A stretch of 64,000 nt of DNA from positions 14,956,826 to 15,020,825 of the forward strand of contig NC_072460.1 of NCBI RefSeq assembly GCF_027596085.1. Direction: 5' to 3'. The notes under the pieces are model-generated. The model saw nothing but the letters and a program-made list of their open reading frames with translations. It did not search any database and was not told the DNA's origin. Shown here one piece after another: positions 27,105 through 38,515 of this stretch (position 1 is its first letter; the number at the start of each line of letters is the position of its first letter). The DNA is from Anoplopoma fimbria. Lineage: Eukaryota; Chordata; Actinopteri; Perciformes; Anoplopomatidae. The translations under genes and the position numbers were made by a program.

Positions 27105-27108
27105 GTGT
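27012..27108. repeat. Compound (AT)n-(GT)n microsatellite
   Basis: Alternating AT with ATGC/ATAC steps (27012-27045) passes directly into (GT)n. It lies about 270 bp upstream of the nested gene's start codon. Confidence 0.95.
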
Positions 27109-27376
27109 TTGTTTGAGTTAATTTAAATTGACTTTGAGCTCTTGTGTGAAGTAGAGTCTGTTATGTTGAAAGAGAATTACTGCTTGTGATGTGATGCATA
27201 TAATTTAGAACTTACAGTTTAGAACTTAGAACTATACGCATCATTATAGAGGAGGCTCAATAGAATTGTGGTGAACTGTTGAGCAGTCATTTCACAGCTC
27301 ACTGAGGATTGAACACACTGAGAAATTGAGGAGACAATACACATTGCACTTGCAATTTTTACTCTGCACTTAATCA

Positions 27377-29092
27377 ATGGAACTTTTAGAGGACCCACCT
27401 TCTTTGATGGTAAGTACCGTATTTGCCTAAATCTACAGTAGGGAAATGTTTTTCTGACAGAAACTCTGTATCTCTGTAAGAAGCAGTAAGGAAAACAGTG
27501 GTCATATCCATGTAAATTAACTGCATGCTTCAATAAGGGTTTAAGTTGGTCGGTTAAAACACTTTTCGCTGAAATAGTAAAATGAAATAAAATATGTTAC
27601 TGTACTATTTGTTTGTTCATGTGTTTATCAGTAGTTGTCAAGTTAAGTATTTTTGTGCTTCTAGATGAATCTCCGGCAACCTTCCGTGCTTTGGCAACAA
27701 CAGCAACAACAAGCACAGGATGGAGACTTAAACTGGCTGGCACAAAATACCGAGAAGCTCCAGAGAGAAAAGATCCCTCTGGACAACAAGGCTGACTGTC
27801 TCCTTACCAGTGATGGTAAAGAATATGATAACCTCCAACCTGAGACTATAAGAGTGATGCAAAGCCAGTCTTTGCTTCATAATCATAATGCTCTGGAGAA
27901 AGACATGCTGGAGAGGCAGATGAAGCTAGAAGTAAAAAAACTCATATGTGAAGAGACACGCATAAACAAGATGAAGCAGGCTCTGGAGATGGAAATGCAA
28001 ACAGTGACCAGAGAAAGAGAGGCCTTTCAAAGAGAGCGTGCTCAAATGGCTGAGATGAGGAATGGCTTTCAGTTGGAGAAAGAGAACATGCAAAATGAAA
28101 GAAAATCTTTCAAGAAAGAACTAAAGGCAAAAAGTAGGAGAAGGAGGGCCTTTAATGTAGAAAAAACTGCTATGTGTGAGGAAAGGAAGGTCTTCAAGAT
28201 TGAAAAAAAGGAGATGGCCGTAGCAAGAGAGGCCTACTTTCAAGAAAAGTCAGACATTCAGAGGATGAAAGATGGTTTCCAGCTGGAGAAGGAGAACATA
28301 GAAAAAGAAAGAGAGACCTTAAACAAAGAACTCAGGGTCCAACGTATGAAAAGAAGGGCCTTTGATGCTGAAAATGATGCTATGGCTGATGACATGGAGT
28401 CCTTCAAGATAGCAAAGGAAGAGATGGCAATGATGAGGAAGGCCTACATTCAAGAAAAGACTGGCATCCAGAAGATGAGAAATGCTTTCCAGTTGGAGAA
28501 GGAGAACATAGAAAAAGAAAGAAAAGCCTTCAATAAAGAACTTAAGGAAAAATGTAGGAGAAAAAAGGCATTTAATGCAGAAAAAACTACTATGTGTGAG
28601 AAAAGGAAGGACTTCAACATAGAAAAGAAAGAGATGTCCATGGCAAGAGAGGCCTACAATAAAGAAAAGCCAGGCATCCAGGAGATGAGAAATGGATTCA
28701 TTTTGGAAGAGAACATAGAAAAAGAAAAAAAAACATTCAATGAAGAACTTAAGGAAACATCTAAAAGGAGAAAGGCTTTCAACTCTGAAAAAGACGCCAT
28801 GTGTGAGATGAAGGAGGCTTTTGAGATGGAAAATGATGAGATGGAAAACACGAGAAAAGCCTACATTCAAGAAAAGACAAACAGCAAAGAGGCAGACAAG
28901 ATGCAGAATAAAACTGCATCAATGAAAGAACAAATAACACCGATCACAAAGGCCATTACAACCAGTACTGTCAACATGTCAAGCAATTCATCTTCCTGCT
29001 TGATATCCGTTTGGGCCTGCAGGGGTGAACAGGGCAACTACAGCTTTACCAAGAAGAGTAAAAATCAAAGACACACAATGAAACAGACTTAG
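27377..29092 (+). CDS. Nested two-exon gene: repeat-built charged coiled-coil protein, unrecognised
   Basis: The coding sequence is joined from 27377-27409 (MELLEDPPSLM, donor ATG|GTAAGT) and 27665-29092 (acceptor TGCTTCTAG just before ATGAATCTC), both phase 0, with a 255-bp intron. The product is 486 residues. Residues 12-29 include a poly-Gln run. Residues 142-420 are four repeats of 70, 70, 70 and 69 residues, starting MRNGFQLEKEN, MKDGFQLEKEN, MRNAFQLEKEN and MRNGFILEEN. Repeats 1, 3 and 4 keep a Cys in an AMCE/TMCE motif; repeat 2 has AMAD there. The protein is very rich in Lys, Glu, Arg and Met, with heptad-like spacing, and 70 is ten heptads. The C-terminal tail is Ser/Thr/Lys-rich. 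No signal peptide or membrane segment is visible. It lies inside intron 7 of the erc2-like gene on the opposite strand. If the second ATG were the start, the protein would be 475 residues. I cannot assign a function; it resembles golgin/trichohyalin-type coiled coils only in composition. Confidence 0.8.
28055..28891 (+). repeat. Coding tandem repeat, 210-bp unit, four copies
   Basis: Units begin at 28055, 28265, 28475 and 28685, exactly 210 bp apart; the fourth is 207 bp, having lost one codon. The units stay alike at DNA level (for example AGGCCTAC and CAAGAAAAG recur), pointing to duplication within the exon. A partial, more decayed unit may precede the first (about 27960-28054). Confidence 0.9.
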
Positions 29093-29163
29093 AAATCTTT
29101 CCAATGAGATTTCACAAGTATCATTGCCGATGACATTAAGTTTAACTGTATGTGTATACTATA

Positions 29164-29169
29164 AATAAA
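29164..29169 (+). terminator. Polyadenylation signal AATAAA of the nested gene
   Basis: A canonical AATAAA lies 72 bases after the TAG stop of the nested gene, followed by a TG/T-rich stretch (GTCTGTCCTGTTTTTTC). This is the arrangement expected of a cleavage and polyadenylation site. Confidence 0.65.
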
Positions 29170-31614
29170 AGTCTGTCCTGTTTTTTCACTGATTGAAGTC
29201 CAACACATTATTTTGACTCTTAAAAGAAAACCTAAGAAATCATGTTTGGGAGGTTAGAGGAAAATCACAGCAAAAAAAAAACACATTCTTAAAAAATATA
29301 TATAGACTGATATTTTGTTCTGCATTGTATTCCTTGACACCAATAACCTTCTTATAAAAGCTAAATTCCCTGTCAATAATCAGAAGACTTGTAAGCAAGA
29401 CTAATCCGTCATTTCAGTTAAGTTGAGATCAAGGCATTAATGTGATGTGGTATGATGCAATTCTACTGTAGCTCACATACTTGATTGCCAACAGAGAGAT
29501 TCTGTCACCACACAATTTGTATACAGTATAGTGCATCTGCATTAAGCGTTCAAAGTTGGTGAGAATTGGGCTACATGATTTTTAAGGTTTTGCATATTTC
29601 CTTCATATCTTTGACAAAACAGGAGTTGCATTGGGTTGCAGTGGTATCAAATGTTTTTTGTCACTAAAATACACTTCTACCCACCCTTTAAAAATGTATT
29701 TTTTTTAAATTAATAATTCAACAGCAAAGCCAAAATAAACTGATAACTTTGATAACTGCAAAGCAATATTAAGCTATTAAACCCAGCTACACATACAGGG
29801 CAGCCCAAACACATTTGATTAGCTGTATGTAGGATCAGTTTCTTTGCTAACGAACATGCAGTCCCCCTTTAGTGAGGAAATACATTCTTGGCATTTTGAT
29901 TTGTGTTTGGGGGGGCTTCAAACACACAGAGCTTGTCCATGTAATTTATAATAAGCCAGCAGTAACTTAAAGAGTATGAAGCACAGAAAGGAAACTAGAT
30001 TTGACTCCTACCTCCACTCCTGGTCTTCCAATGTGAAACAGAACTGTAAGTTATAGCCCCCAGGGACTGTGGGGAAATAGGAAGTTTGGAAAACCAATCA
30101 GATTGTGGTCAGTGTATACAGTGTGGCTAATGGAGTGAAACACCTGTTGGTTCACGGAGTAAAATACTTGGCCTGGTTCTTCTTCCACATATCACTTCTT
30201 CTACCACATTACAATATTCTGTTATTGAACATTTATCACAAGTTTGATATACTTCATATTATTGCTGACCATCGTCACATCAAAAATGTTTCATGATTTG
30301 GAATGTTATTAATTAAATGTTTATCTGTTAAACCAAATTATGACCAATTAATGCTATCGGTTAAAAAAGTTTTTATTTTTAATGGCTGAAATGAGAATAG
30401 CTGGGTGAGCCTGATCCAGAGAGTTGTTGCTGACTTCAGGGCTAACCGTTTTCTTTTTAATCAGCAGGTGTGCAAGCAAGATATGGGAACTTTGCTTGGG
30501 TCTTGAGGTGTTCAAGCATTAATTCACACTGCACTGCTACGTTTTCAGCTATAATGCTACTGCTGACTTCATCCTCATCACACACACGCTATTTCTCTCA
30601 ACCAGACCCTCGCTAACGGTACACCGAACTTGCAATACACTGCCGTAAACCCTGATACATAATGATCGGTTAATGAGGGTTAGAAAGAAAAAATGTAAAT
30701 GAGCATCCCTTGGCATGATGAACGAGGTAAAAGGCTTTTAAGATTGGGAGTATGTCTGAGGAGAGGAAGGGGTCCTAGAGAGAAAAGGAGGATAAAAACA
30801 CATGGATGCAGAGTAAAAGGGAGGTTTTTCAAAAAGACAAATGACAACATCAATAAATTAGCAAAAACTGGCCAGTGAGAAACCAGCCATCATGGAAATG
30901 ACAGGCAGAATAAACCAAAATATCTTCTATGTCATCATCCAAACTGGGCCTGTAAGGATGAAATTGACAACTGAGGCTTAAAATAAAATAGTGCAACTGT
31001 GCACAGCCAAGTATTAAAATATCATAAATTTTACTCTAAACTTCCCACCTAATGCGTCCAAAATATTTTTCAAGGCAATATTTATTTTGCCTTGAAATAA
31101 ATATATAGTTGAAATCACATGTGAATGAAATGTCAAAAAGCAGAGAGGCCCAATTTATCTGCTACAAATGAGCTTATTAAGTGACTCACATAAAGAGCTA
31201 TAGGTGGGACCCAAAGGAGAAAAGTGCAGGGTGCACATAAAGTTCATCTTTAAGTTTCTCACACAGAAACACCCTGAGGTCATACAGACATTAGAATGCA
31301 TTTGAACATATTCATGCATCCACACACACATGCATACACACTGATTCATGGCACTGTATGTGACCTTTGGAGCCCTTTTTCTTTAAACTCAGCAAGAGGG
31401 AGGTTGCTGAGTTTGGAAGGAGAGTAAGGGAGATCTAATTTGAGGACATGACAGGAAACAAGGAAGTTGAGAGGGACCTTTATGTGTGTGTAATTGGTCT
31501 AAAGAGGAATTGCCAACATGGACACCACAGGTGGCCGCCGACCCTGTCTAAATCGCTAACCTTATAAAAGTCATTAAGGCCTCTGTGACATGCAGTGCGA
31601 GCGTTTGTGTGTAT

Positions 31615-31618
<4 letters not shown>

Positions 31619-31693
<75 letters not shown>
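31619..31693. repeat. (GT)n microsatellite
   Basis: A pure run between GTATGTGTAT and GCATATATG. Confidence 0.97.
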
Positions 31694-31694
<1 letters not shown>

Positions 31695-32211
31695 ATATAT
31701 GTTTGCATATATAGAGGAATGTGTGTGCTGTCTGGGTGTAGGCCACGTTTAATGGTTTCTTTGGTAACCACAATAGTGATCAACTCTGAGTAGCAGATCT
31801 TAATAGGCACACATTCATTGACACATTTGACACCCTCCCTGTCTATTCACAGTACCAGAGACATGGTAATGTAGCCAGAACAGAACATTTATTTTCAATA
31901 TGGCTGATTAACTAGGAAAAGTTAACTGATTTGGTGACAGAGTATCTACATTCCTTTGTTACCAAATGAAAGTGATTTAATTCAATGACAATAGTTTTAC
32001 CTGGCAAATGTAGAGCAGAAAATGAAGTAATTGAAGTATGTAAAATAGTTTTATTTGTTCTTTTTCTTTGTTGAGTATAATTTACCCTAATCCCAACTAT
32101 ACTCAGGATATCCTAACTTTGTTAAAGCAGCACAAAACACAATGCTTATATGTTATCGGGGGGAAATGATTTGTTGGTGTGTCACTACATGCGGCATCTG
32201 GACTCACTAAC

Positions 32212-32379
32212 CTTCTTCTGCAGGACAATAACCTTCCTCTCTTTGACCTCCAGCATGTCCTTCATGTCTCTGATCTCTCCAGTCAGAGTGCTCTTCTCAT
32301 CGGTCAGGTCCTGCAGCTGCTTTGTCTTCTTGGTGAGAAACTGCTCCTTCTCCTCCAGACGCACTCGCAGAGCATCTAC
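32212..32379 (-). CDS. erc2: erc2-like exon 7: coiled-coil segment (56 codons)
   Basis: The acceptor is TTTTCTAG|GTA and the donor AAG|GTTAGT, phase 0. It begins VDALRVRLEEKEQFLTKKTK and continues QLQDLTDEKSTLTGEIRDMK DMLEVKERK to VIVLQKK. This corresponds to ERC2 VDALRLRLEEKES...EIRDMKDMLEVKERK. It is part of the long central coiled coil. Confidence 0.96.
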
Positions 32380-33382
32380 CTAGAAAATACCAAGAAAAGA
32401 TGTTCAGATAAGCAGATAAAAATCAGACAAATACATGAACAGACAAAACAATAGGGGTTTTGACTGACATATAGTCAGCAGGGGAGCTGCTGTAAAATAA
32501 AATACAAACTATACAGTTATACTAACAGACAGGTAGACAGAATGTCAGACAACCAGAGAGAAGAGGGGAAATAAGAGCCAGAGTGGAAATATGAACCAAT
32601 ATTCATACAGTTTAGCCAGACAGGCAGATGGATAGGCAAGCAGATAGATTGAATGTAGCCTGTAATATACTATAACAGACAGGAAACAGATCAGATTGAC
32701 TGAAACAGAAAAAAATACAAAGAAATACAACAGTTTTTTTGTCCCAGTTCTCAGTCATTACATGAACCACCGTGAACTGATGCAGTGAAAGAGAGAGAAG
32801 GAGCCTTTCCCATCATTTGTTTTTGAGAGTGCTGTGTGATTGGGCTAGCGCTGCCATAGGTCAGACTGCTACTATACTTCACACTCACACATTAAATTCC
32901 TCCATATCTGGCCACGTGCAATGAGATGAGTGATACCTGAGCTCAGTCCAGAACTTTTTATTGGACATCTATCAGTGTTCTGCTGCACCGCCTACAGTGA
33001 CCCACACACACAAACACACACAAACACCCGCATACATGCACACTCTCAGCTGGCTCTCATGAACTAACTATGTGCTCCTCTGTCGCTCTTCAACACTTGA
33101 TTACATTTCCAGCCCTTTTTGCCCGAGCGCAATAAGCGAACCCATTTGAACTTAAATTAAAGGTGTGCATGTTTTTTGTTTTTTATATAACTCCAAGAGA
33201 CACACACACACACATGCATTCTGTAGACAAAAAAAAGAAGAAGTCAGGGAGGTCTTGTTAACAGTCGTTTTAACAAGCCTCACTTGGAGACAGAGGGGAT
33301 GTGTGAAAATACTTAAAGCCCAGGCTCTGTTCTCTCCAGCTCATCTTTCAACTATTTCACAAGTCTCTTAAGAAGGAAGGGA

Positions 33383-33540
33383 GCAATGGTGGGAAGTAAC
33401 AAATGAATTTACTGAAGTGCTGTCCCAAAGTAAAACTCAAGTAATCATCGTTATGCTACTTCATATTTGTACTCCACTACACTTCAGCGGAAAATAAGTT
33501 ATTTATTTGACAGCTATAGTTTCTTTGCATATTGAGTTTA
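33383..33540. repeat. Percomorph dispersed repeat ('GGGAAGTAAC...TACTCCACTACA' family)
   Basis: It begins AATGGTGGGAAGTAACAAAT and includes AAGTAAAACTCAAGTAATC and TTTGTACTCCACTACACTTC, the pattern of a very common teleost non-autonomous repeat. Confidence 0.65.
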
Positions 33541-34534
33541 AAAACCTACAATGAGCATATCATATATAGTGTACTATTATACTGTAAATAAAGCATAACT
33601 AACAGTATGAAAAATATTAAAAGTTCTCCACACAGCTCAGATATTTTATCAATAAGATCAATACAATGAGGCAATGATATACATATGTTTATTTTTCCTT
33701 TTAAAAAAAGTTTATGGAATGTAGTATGTTTACATTGCAATATTGCTATTTTTACTTTCGTAGACACATAACAAACCACAGTAGAAGAAAAACATACTGT
33801 GGCAGTAAAAACTTATATTAACACATATACCGGTGTTGGGCCTCAGTTAGTTCCTACCTGCCCGTCTGAGTTTGTGTAAAATGAGAGTGCACCTTGCAGG
33901 CCGCGGACACACAGAGGGCTCCTCTCAAGCAGAAGCATTAGGAGCAGGCTGGGACCCCCAGGTGTAAGATGGTGAAGTATTTATCTCATATTGCTCCTCT
34001 GGCAGACAACCAGAGTCTAATACTGAGGCCTGCTCTGTCCTCTCCACTCTACACTGGCGCATGCACACACACAGGACACACACACACACGCACACTAGTG
34101 ACACCACTAATCCTTTGTGCGTACAGTATGTTAGCACACGCACATCATCCTGTGCTGCACCCATGTGTTGCCACATGCGTGCATGTGCATTAGTGTTTGC
34201 CACTGTGTGTATGAGACAGAATAAGGGAGAAGGAGAGACCCCCCCTTCCCCTTCCCCTTCAACCCCACCTGGCAAGGAGCAATTTAGCAAGAATGTAGCA
34301 GAGAGGCCTAACAGGAAATCCCTGCTGTCTCACCTGCTCTGGCCCACTAAGCTGTGATAGTACTGTACAGACACCCTGCTAATACCCTCTTAAAGCACTC
34401 ACCGCTGCCAGGCACAGTACACGAAAAACAAGGAGGGAGAGATGGACAGATGAGGAGGGAGGGATGAAAGGATGGAGAGTTAGGGGGAGAGATAAATGAA
34501 ACTCACACCGAACACACGCAATCACCACACACGA

Positions 34535-34678
34535 CACACAAGTGTTCATTGTTTTCTGCTATTTAATTTATTTCATGAATTGTACCTTTTTCTTTTTAAT
34601 CTCATTATTACTTGACCCTTTTGGCAATATTGTCTTTGTAACACTCGTGCCAATAACGCACATTGAATTGAATTGAGT
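34535..34678 (+). mobile_element. 3' tail of a non-LTR retrotransposon (LINE)
   Basis: The segment ends TTGGCAATATTGTCTTTGTA, then CTCGTGCCAATAACGCACAT and a short (ATTGA)n run. This resembles the 3' ends of fish LINEs, which close with tandem TTGAA/ATTGA units. Only the tail is present. Confidence 0.5.
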
Positions 34679-37600
34679 GAAAGACGGTGAAGAGAGATGA
34701 TAGGAATTCTTCAAAGCACATTAACACCACTCACATGCTGCTCTTCCACTGGCTCAAACTACGACTCCATCAACAGGTCTGTAACAGGAAATACTGTATG
34801 GCTTTATCAGCTGGCAAACATGCTGAGATGATAGACAGCTAACAAGTCAAGGTGATTAACCTCTCACTTCTGCTTCAATTTCCTCTCCAATTTTCCTTTC
34901 CCTCTAGTCCTGTTCTTCTCAATGTCGCTTTCCAACAACACCTCTCACTTTCAACCCACCACTACTGCCTCTCTTTCAACACGCCACCCCCCCAGCCATG
35001 CTCCATACTCTCCAGGAGTTTTCCTATTGCCGTTTAAAGGTGCAGGGCCTGTGGTGAGACAAAGTGATGTGTCGGTGTGAGTAATCCCTCAAGTCCCCAA
35101 GCCAGGTTGTCTTTGGGACAGGCTCACATTTCCCAGCTATGACTTTGTAGCTTTGTGCATTTCTGTGTGTTTCCATGTGAGATTGATAACACGCAAAGCA
35201 GAACTCCTACGCTCTCAAGGACAACTGGGGTACTGATGCAATTAGACACTAGGGAACACATCTTGTTTTGTTATCACAGCTTTAGATTTTGTTTAGTGTT
35301 TGAAAGAAAGAGTAAGAAAGTGAGAGGTGAGGAAAGAAGTAGAGGGGCCAAATGCTGCCCAGTCTGGCACAGTTCATATCTAAAAGGAACATTGGAGATG
35401 GTATTGAGGCATTCCTCAGAATAAATGAATTAAACACACATCTACATCACCCCATCGTACCCCCAAAACCCCACTTAAACATTCCAGCAGCTCACTCAGC
35501 ACCATATCATTTAAAAAAAATGACCTTGATATGTTTTCAAGATTCTGTGGTTTTATAACTATTAATTATTTGTAACATGTGGAATGTGTTTAAACAAATA
35601 TTCACAAACTAATAACCACTCCAAAGTGTGCATGTACACATACATATATATTCAATAGTTTTCTACATGTACACATGCATATAACAGCAATTAAACATGC
35701 AGCCATGCACACACACGCATAAACACACTCATTCTCCTTGACTTCCTCTCTCATGCCTGCAATGACAGCCAAATGTGGATTCTGGACGCTGGTTAGCAAA
35801 GTAAAACAGAGGCTTAAAGAAAACAGCTTCTCTGTTTGTCCTCACCTCCCCTTTTCCTGCTTCACATTTCATCATAAAAGTTTTTCTGGCAAGCAGGTCT
35901 GCAAAGGTATCAGGCCCAGCGTCGGCTCTGGGCCACAATCGACAACACAGGGACGATATGAGTAGACCACGGTCAAAACGGCAGAACTATAGATGACCAC
36001 AGCAAAGGCCTGGGGATGCACCGATACTTGCATACTCACACTGACAGTTGCACTCTTACTCACACACTTGGGTGTAAGTAGAGTCATAGTTTGACCAGAA
36101 AATCATTTCTAATATGATCTCTTATCTCTCGCCTTTGGCTCTTTAAATATCTCTGACCTTCACACACACACCATGAATACTAGTTATTCGTTGTGTTTCT
36201 GTTGAAAGAATAAGTATGAGTGTCACATCAGCTGACAACACCACCATAAAAGTTGTTAAATCCCAAACGTGTGTCTGGTGGAGTGAATAGATGCCTGAAC
36301 TCCGGTCTGCTCGGTCTGCTGCGGTGCAGTAGACACAGCTGTGTGGGCTATTCAGTTCACTGGCTGTATGATGTCCAGCCAGCCTGTAAAAATACAGCAC
36401 CAGGCAGCCATTAGACATAATTTATTTAAAGGCCCGTGCTGTGAAATTAATCATCTAAATTTATGAAATAATGTTTGATTAATTCATGTTTGTCTAGCCA
36501 TTAATGTGGCCAAGTCTGGATTGTGTCACTAAAAGAAGGAGGGCTATCTCATTTCAAGACGATGCTAGACCACCAGAAAGTCTCCCATATCAGCTTTAAT
36601 CATTGAAATATCTCTTTTTATTGAAACATATGCATCAAAGAGAAACCAACACACCCTCATATGATGAAGAAAAAAGACAATAATTGTGGACTGCTAGGTT
36701 CAAACAGCCAGTCGCTGTTGGTTTTGCTGTCAGTCTGATTAATGTCTGTTTTGTCAAAGACTGGAGCAAGGTGAATAAAAAAATTGCCAATCCAGTTTAT
36801 GAAATACATATGTTACAGTATTAACAGAAGGTGTTCAAGCAACTTTTACTGTTGCCACAGATGTGAGAAGGAGTAGTGTTAAATGATCCATAGTTTCCAA
36901 ATGAGGCAATAGAAACTTCTAATATATGTCAAGAGGTTACTGTTGGTTGTGAGGTTAGACAACCTGAAGACCAAAGTGGGATTTTTTTCATATGATGCAT
37001 TAATGCATGTTGGCATGTATGTACGTAGGTGTGTGTGCACAGGTGCAAGGAGATGGTGCAATAGTCAAACGGAAGAACGAGGCACTTCACAGAGCGACTC
37101 TGAACGAGGGCCAAGCTTCTTCAAGACCTTGCATTGATTCTGGGTTCTCTCATTTACACACACACACAGACACCACCCACACTGTATTTACAAGCACATG
37201 TACACACGGAGGACATTCTCTCCACCTGAGCTGGCCGTGACCAGACATGACGACACCGGGGCTGATCTGTGCGGAAATGAGGGACGTTCCCTGTCCTGGG
37301 TCTTAGGCTGGATGTCATTTTTGAGGTGTGTCATCAAAGCCAGGGTTAAGGCAAGAGTGGACTCAGGAATCGTATAATAGTCTGATCACCTCAGGGTCGG
37401 CTCAGGATAATAAGCGGATGTAAATGCCTCACAGCAGGGGCTGTGAGATGGAGTTTTGGGCAAAGTCTCAGTGTACACTCTGACATCTGTGGATCAAACC
37501 ATGGCAACACAGCTGTCTGCCCACAGGCTATGGGAAAGCACAGATGTAAAAAAATAAAAAAAGACAAGGTTGCAGACGCGAACACACACAGAACTCCCGG

Positions 37601-38430
37601 GATCCACTAACAAAAGGATCTTTGTCAACAGAATGAATAAGTGTTTTCTGCCAAAACATGAAAGACAATCATGTCATGCCTTTGGTATTGTTCCAGAGGA
37701 TGGATATATGACACAGAAAATGTAGGGGACTCACCCCGAGTACCATCACACCAACCCTCGCTGCACACATCTGCCTCACTCCCTCTTTCTCCCTCCATCC
37801 ATCATCATTACCTCCTCCAGCAGAGACACAGCACACACATGCACATATAAAGGAAGAGGCGCTGCAGGCGTTCCCCCTCATTAACACTTGCTCCTTCTTT
37901 GATTATTTTTCCTGATCATTTCCAGTGCCGCACGCCAGTTGCTACATCCTGTTTCCAGGGAATCCATTTCCTGTCAAACCACACTGAACATTCACTCTGG
38001 CAAACATGTGCAGAACAATTGGGGGTCTGCAGTGTACAGTAGGTGCCTGAAATCATCTTAATTTCTGCTTGATCAACAAGTACAGTTTCTTGTCTTCCTG
38101 CTGGTCCGTCCAACAAGCCCTCATGATCTTGTACAGAAAACACTGGGGTCTTCACTTTAACAAATGAAAACCCACGTTAATATAAATTAATTCAAATGCT
38201 ACCCACATAGTTTAACGCTGAGGTTTTTTGTTCACGTGTTAAGTGAAACATTTCCATGACAACCAAGCATACCTTCCCATCTGCTGATGAAGGCCACCAA
38301 ATGTAAAAGTTACATTCCACCACTGCTTAAACAAAAGCACAAAATATAGTAATCTATCTTTATAGATTAAGCCCCTAGGATCCCCTTAGATGGTCCGAGG
38401 TCCACCCACCACAGTCTCACAAAATCTTGT

Positions 38431-38432
<2 letters not shown>

Positions 38433-38513
<81 letters not shown>
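38433..38513. repeat. (GT)n microsatellite
   Basis: A pure run of about 40 units. Confidence 0.97.

Positions 38514-38515
<2 letters not shown>

Noticed and set aside
28319..28870. 183-residue minus-strand open frame
   Set aside because: It is a shadow of the repeat-bearing nested gene on the plus strand.
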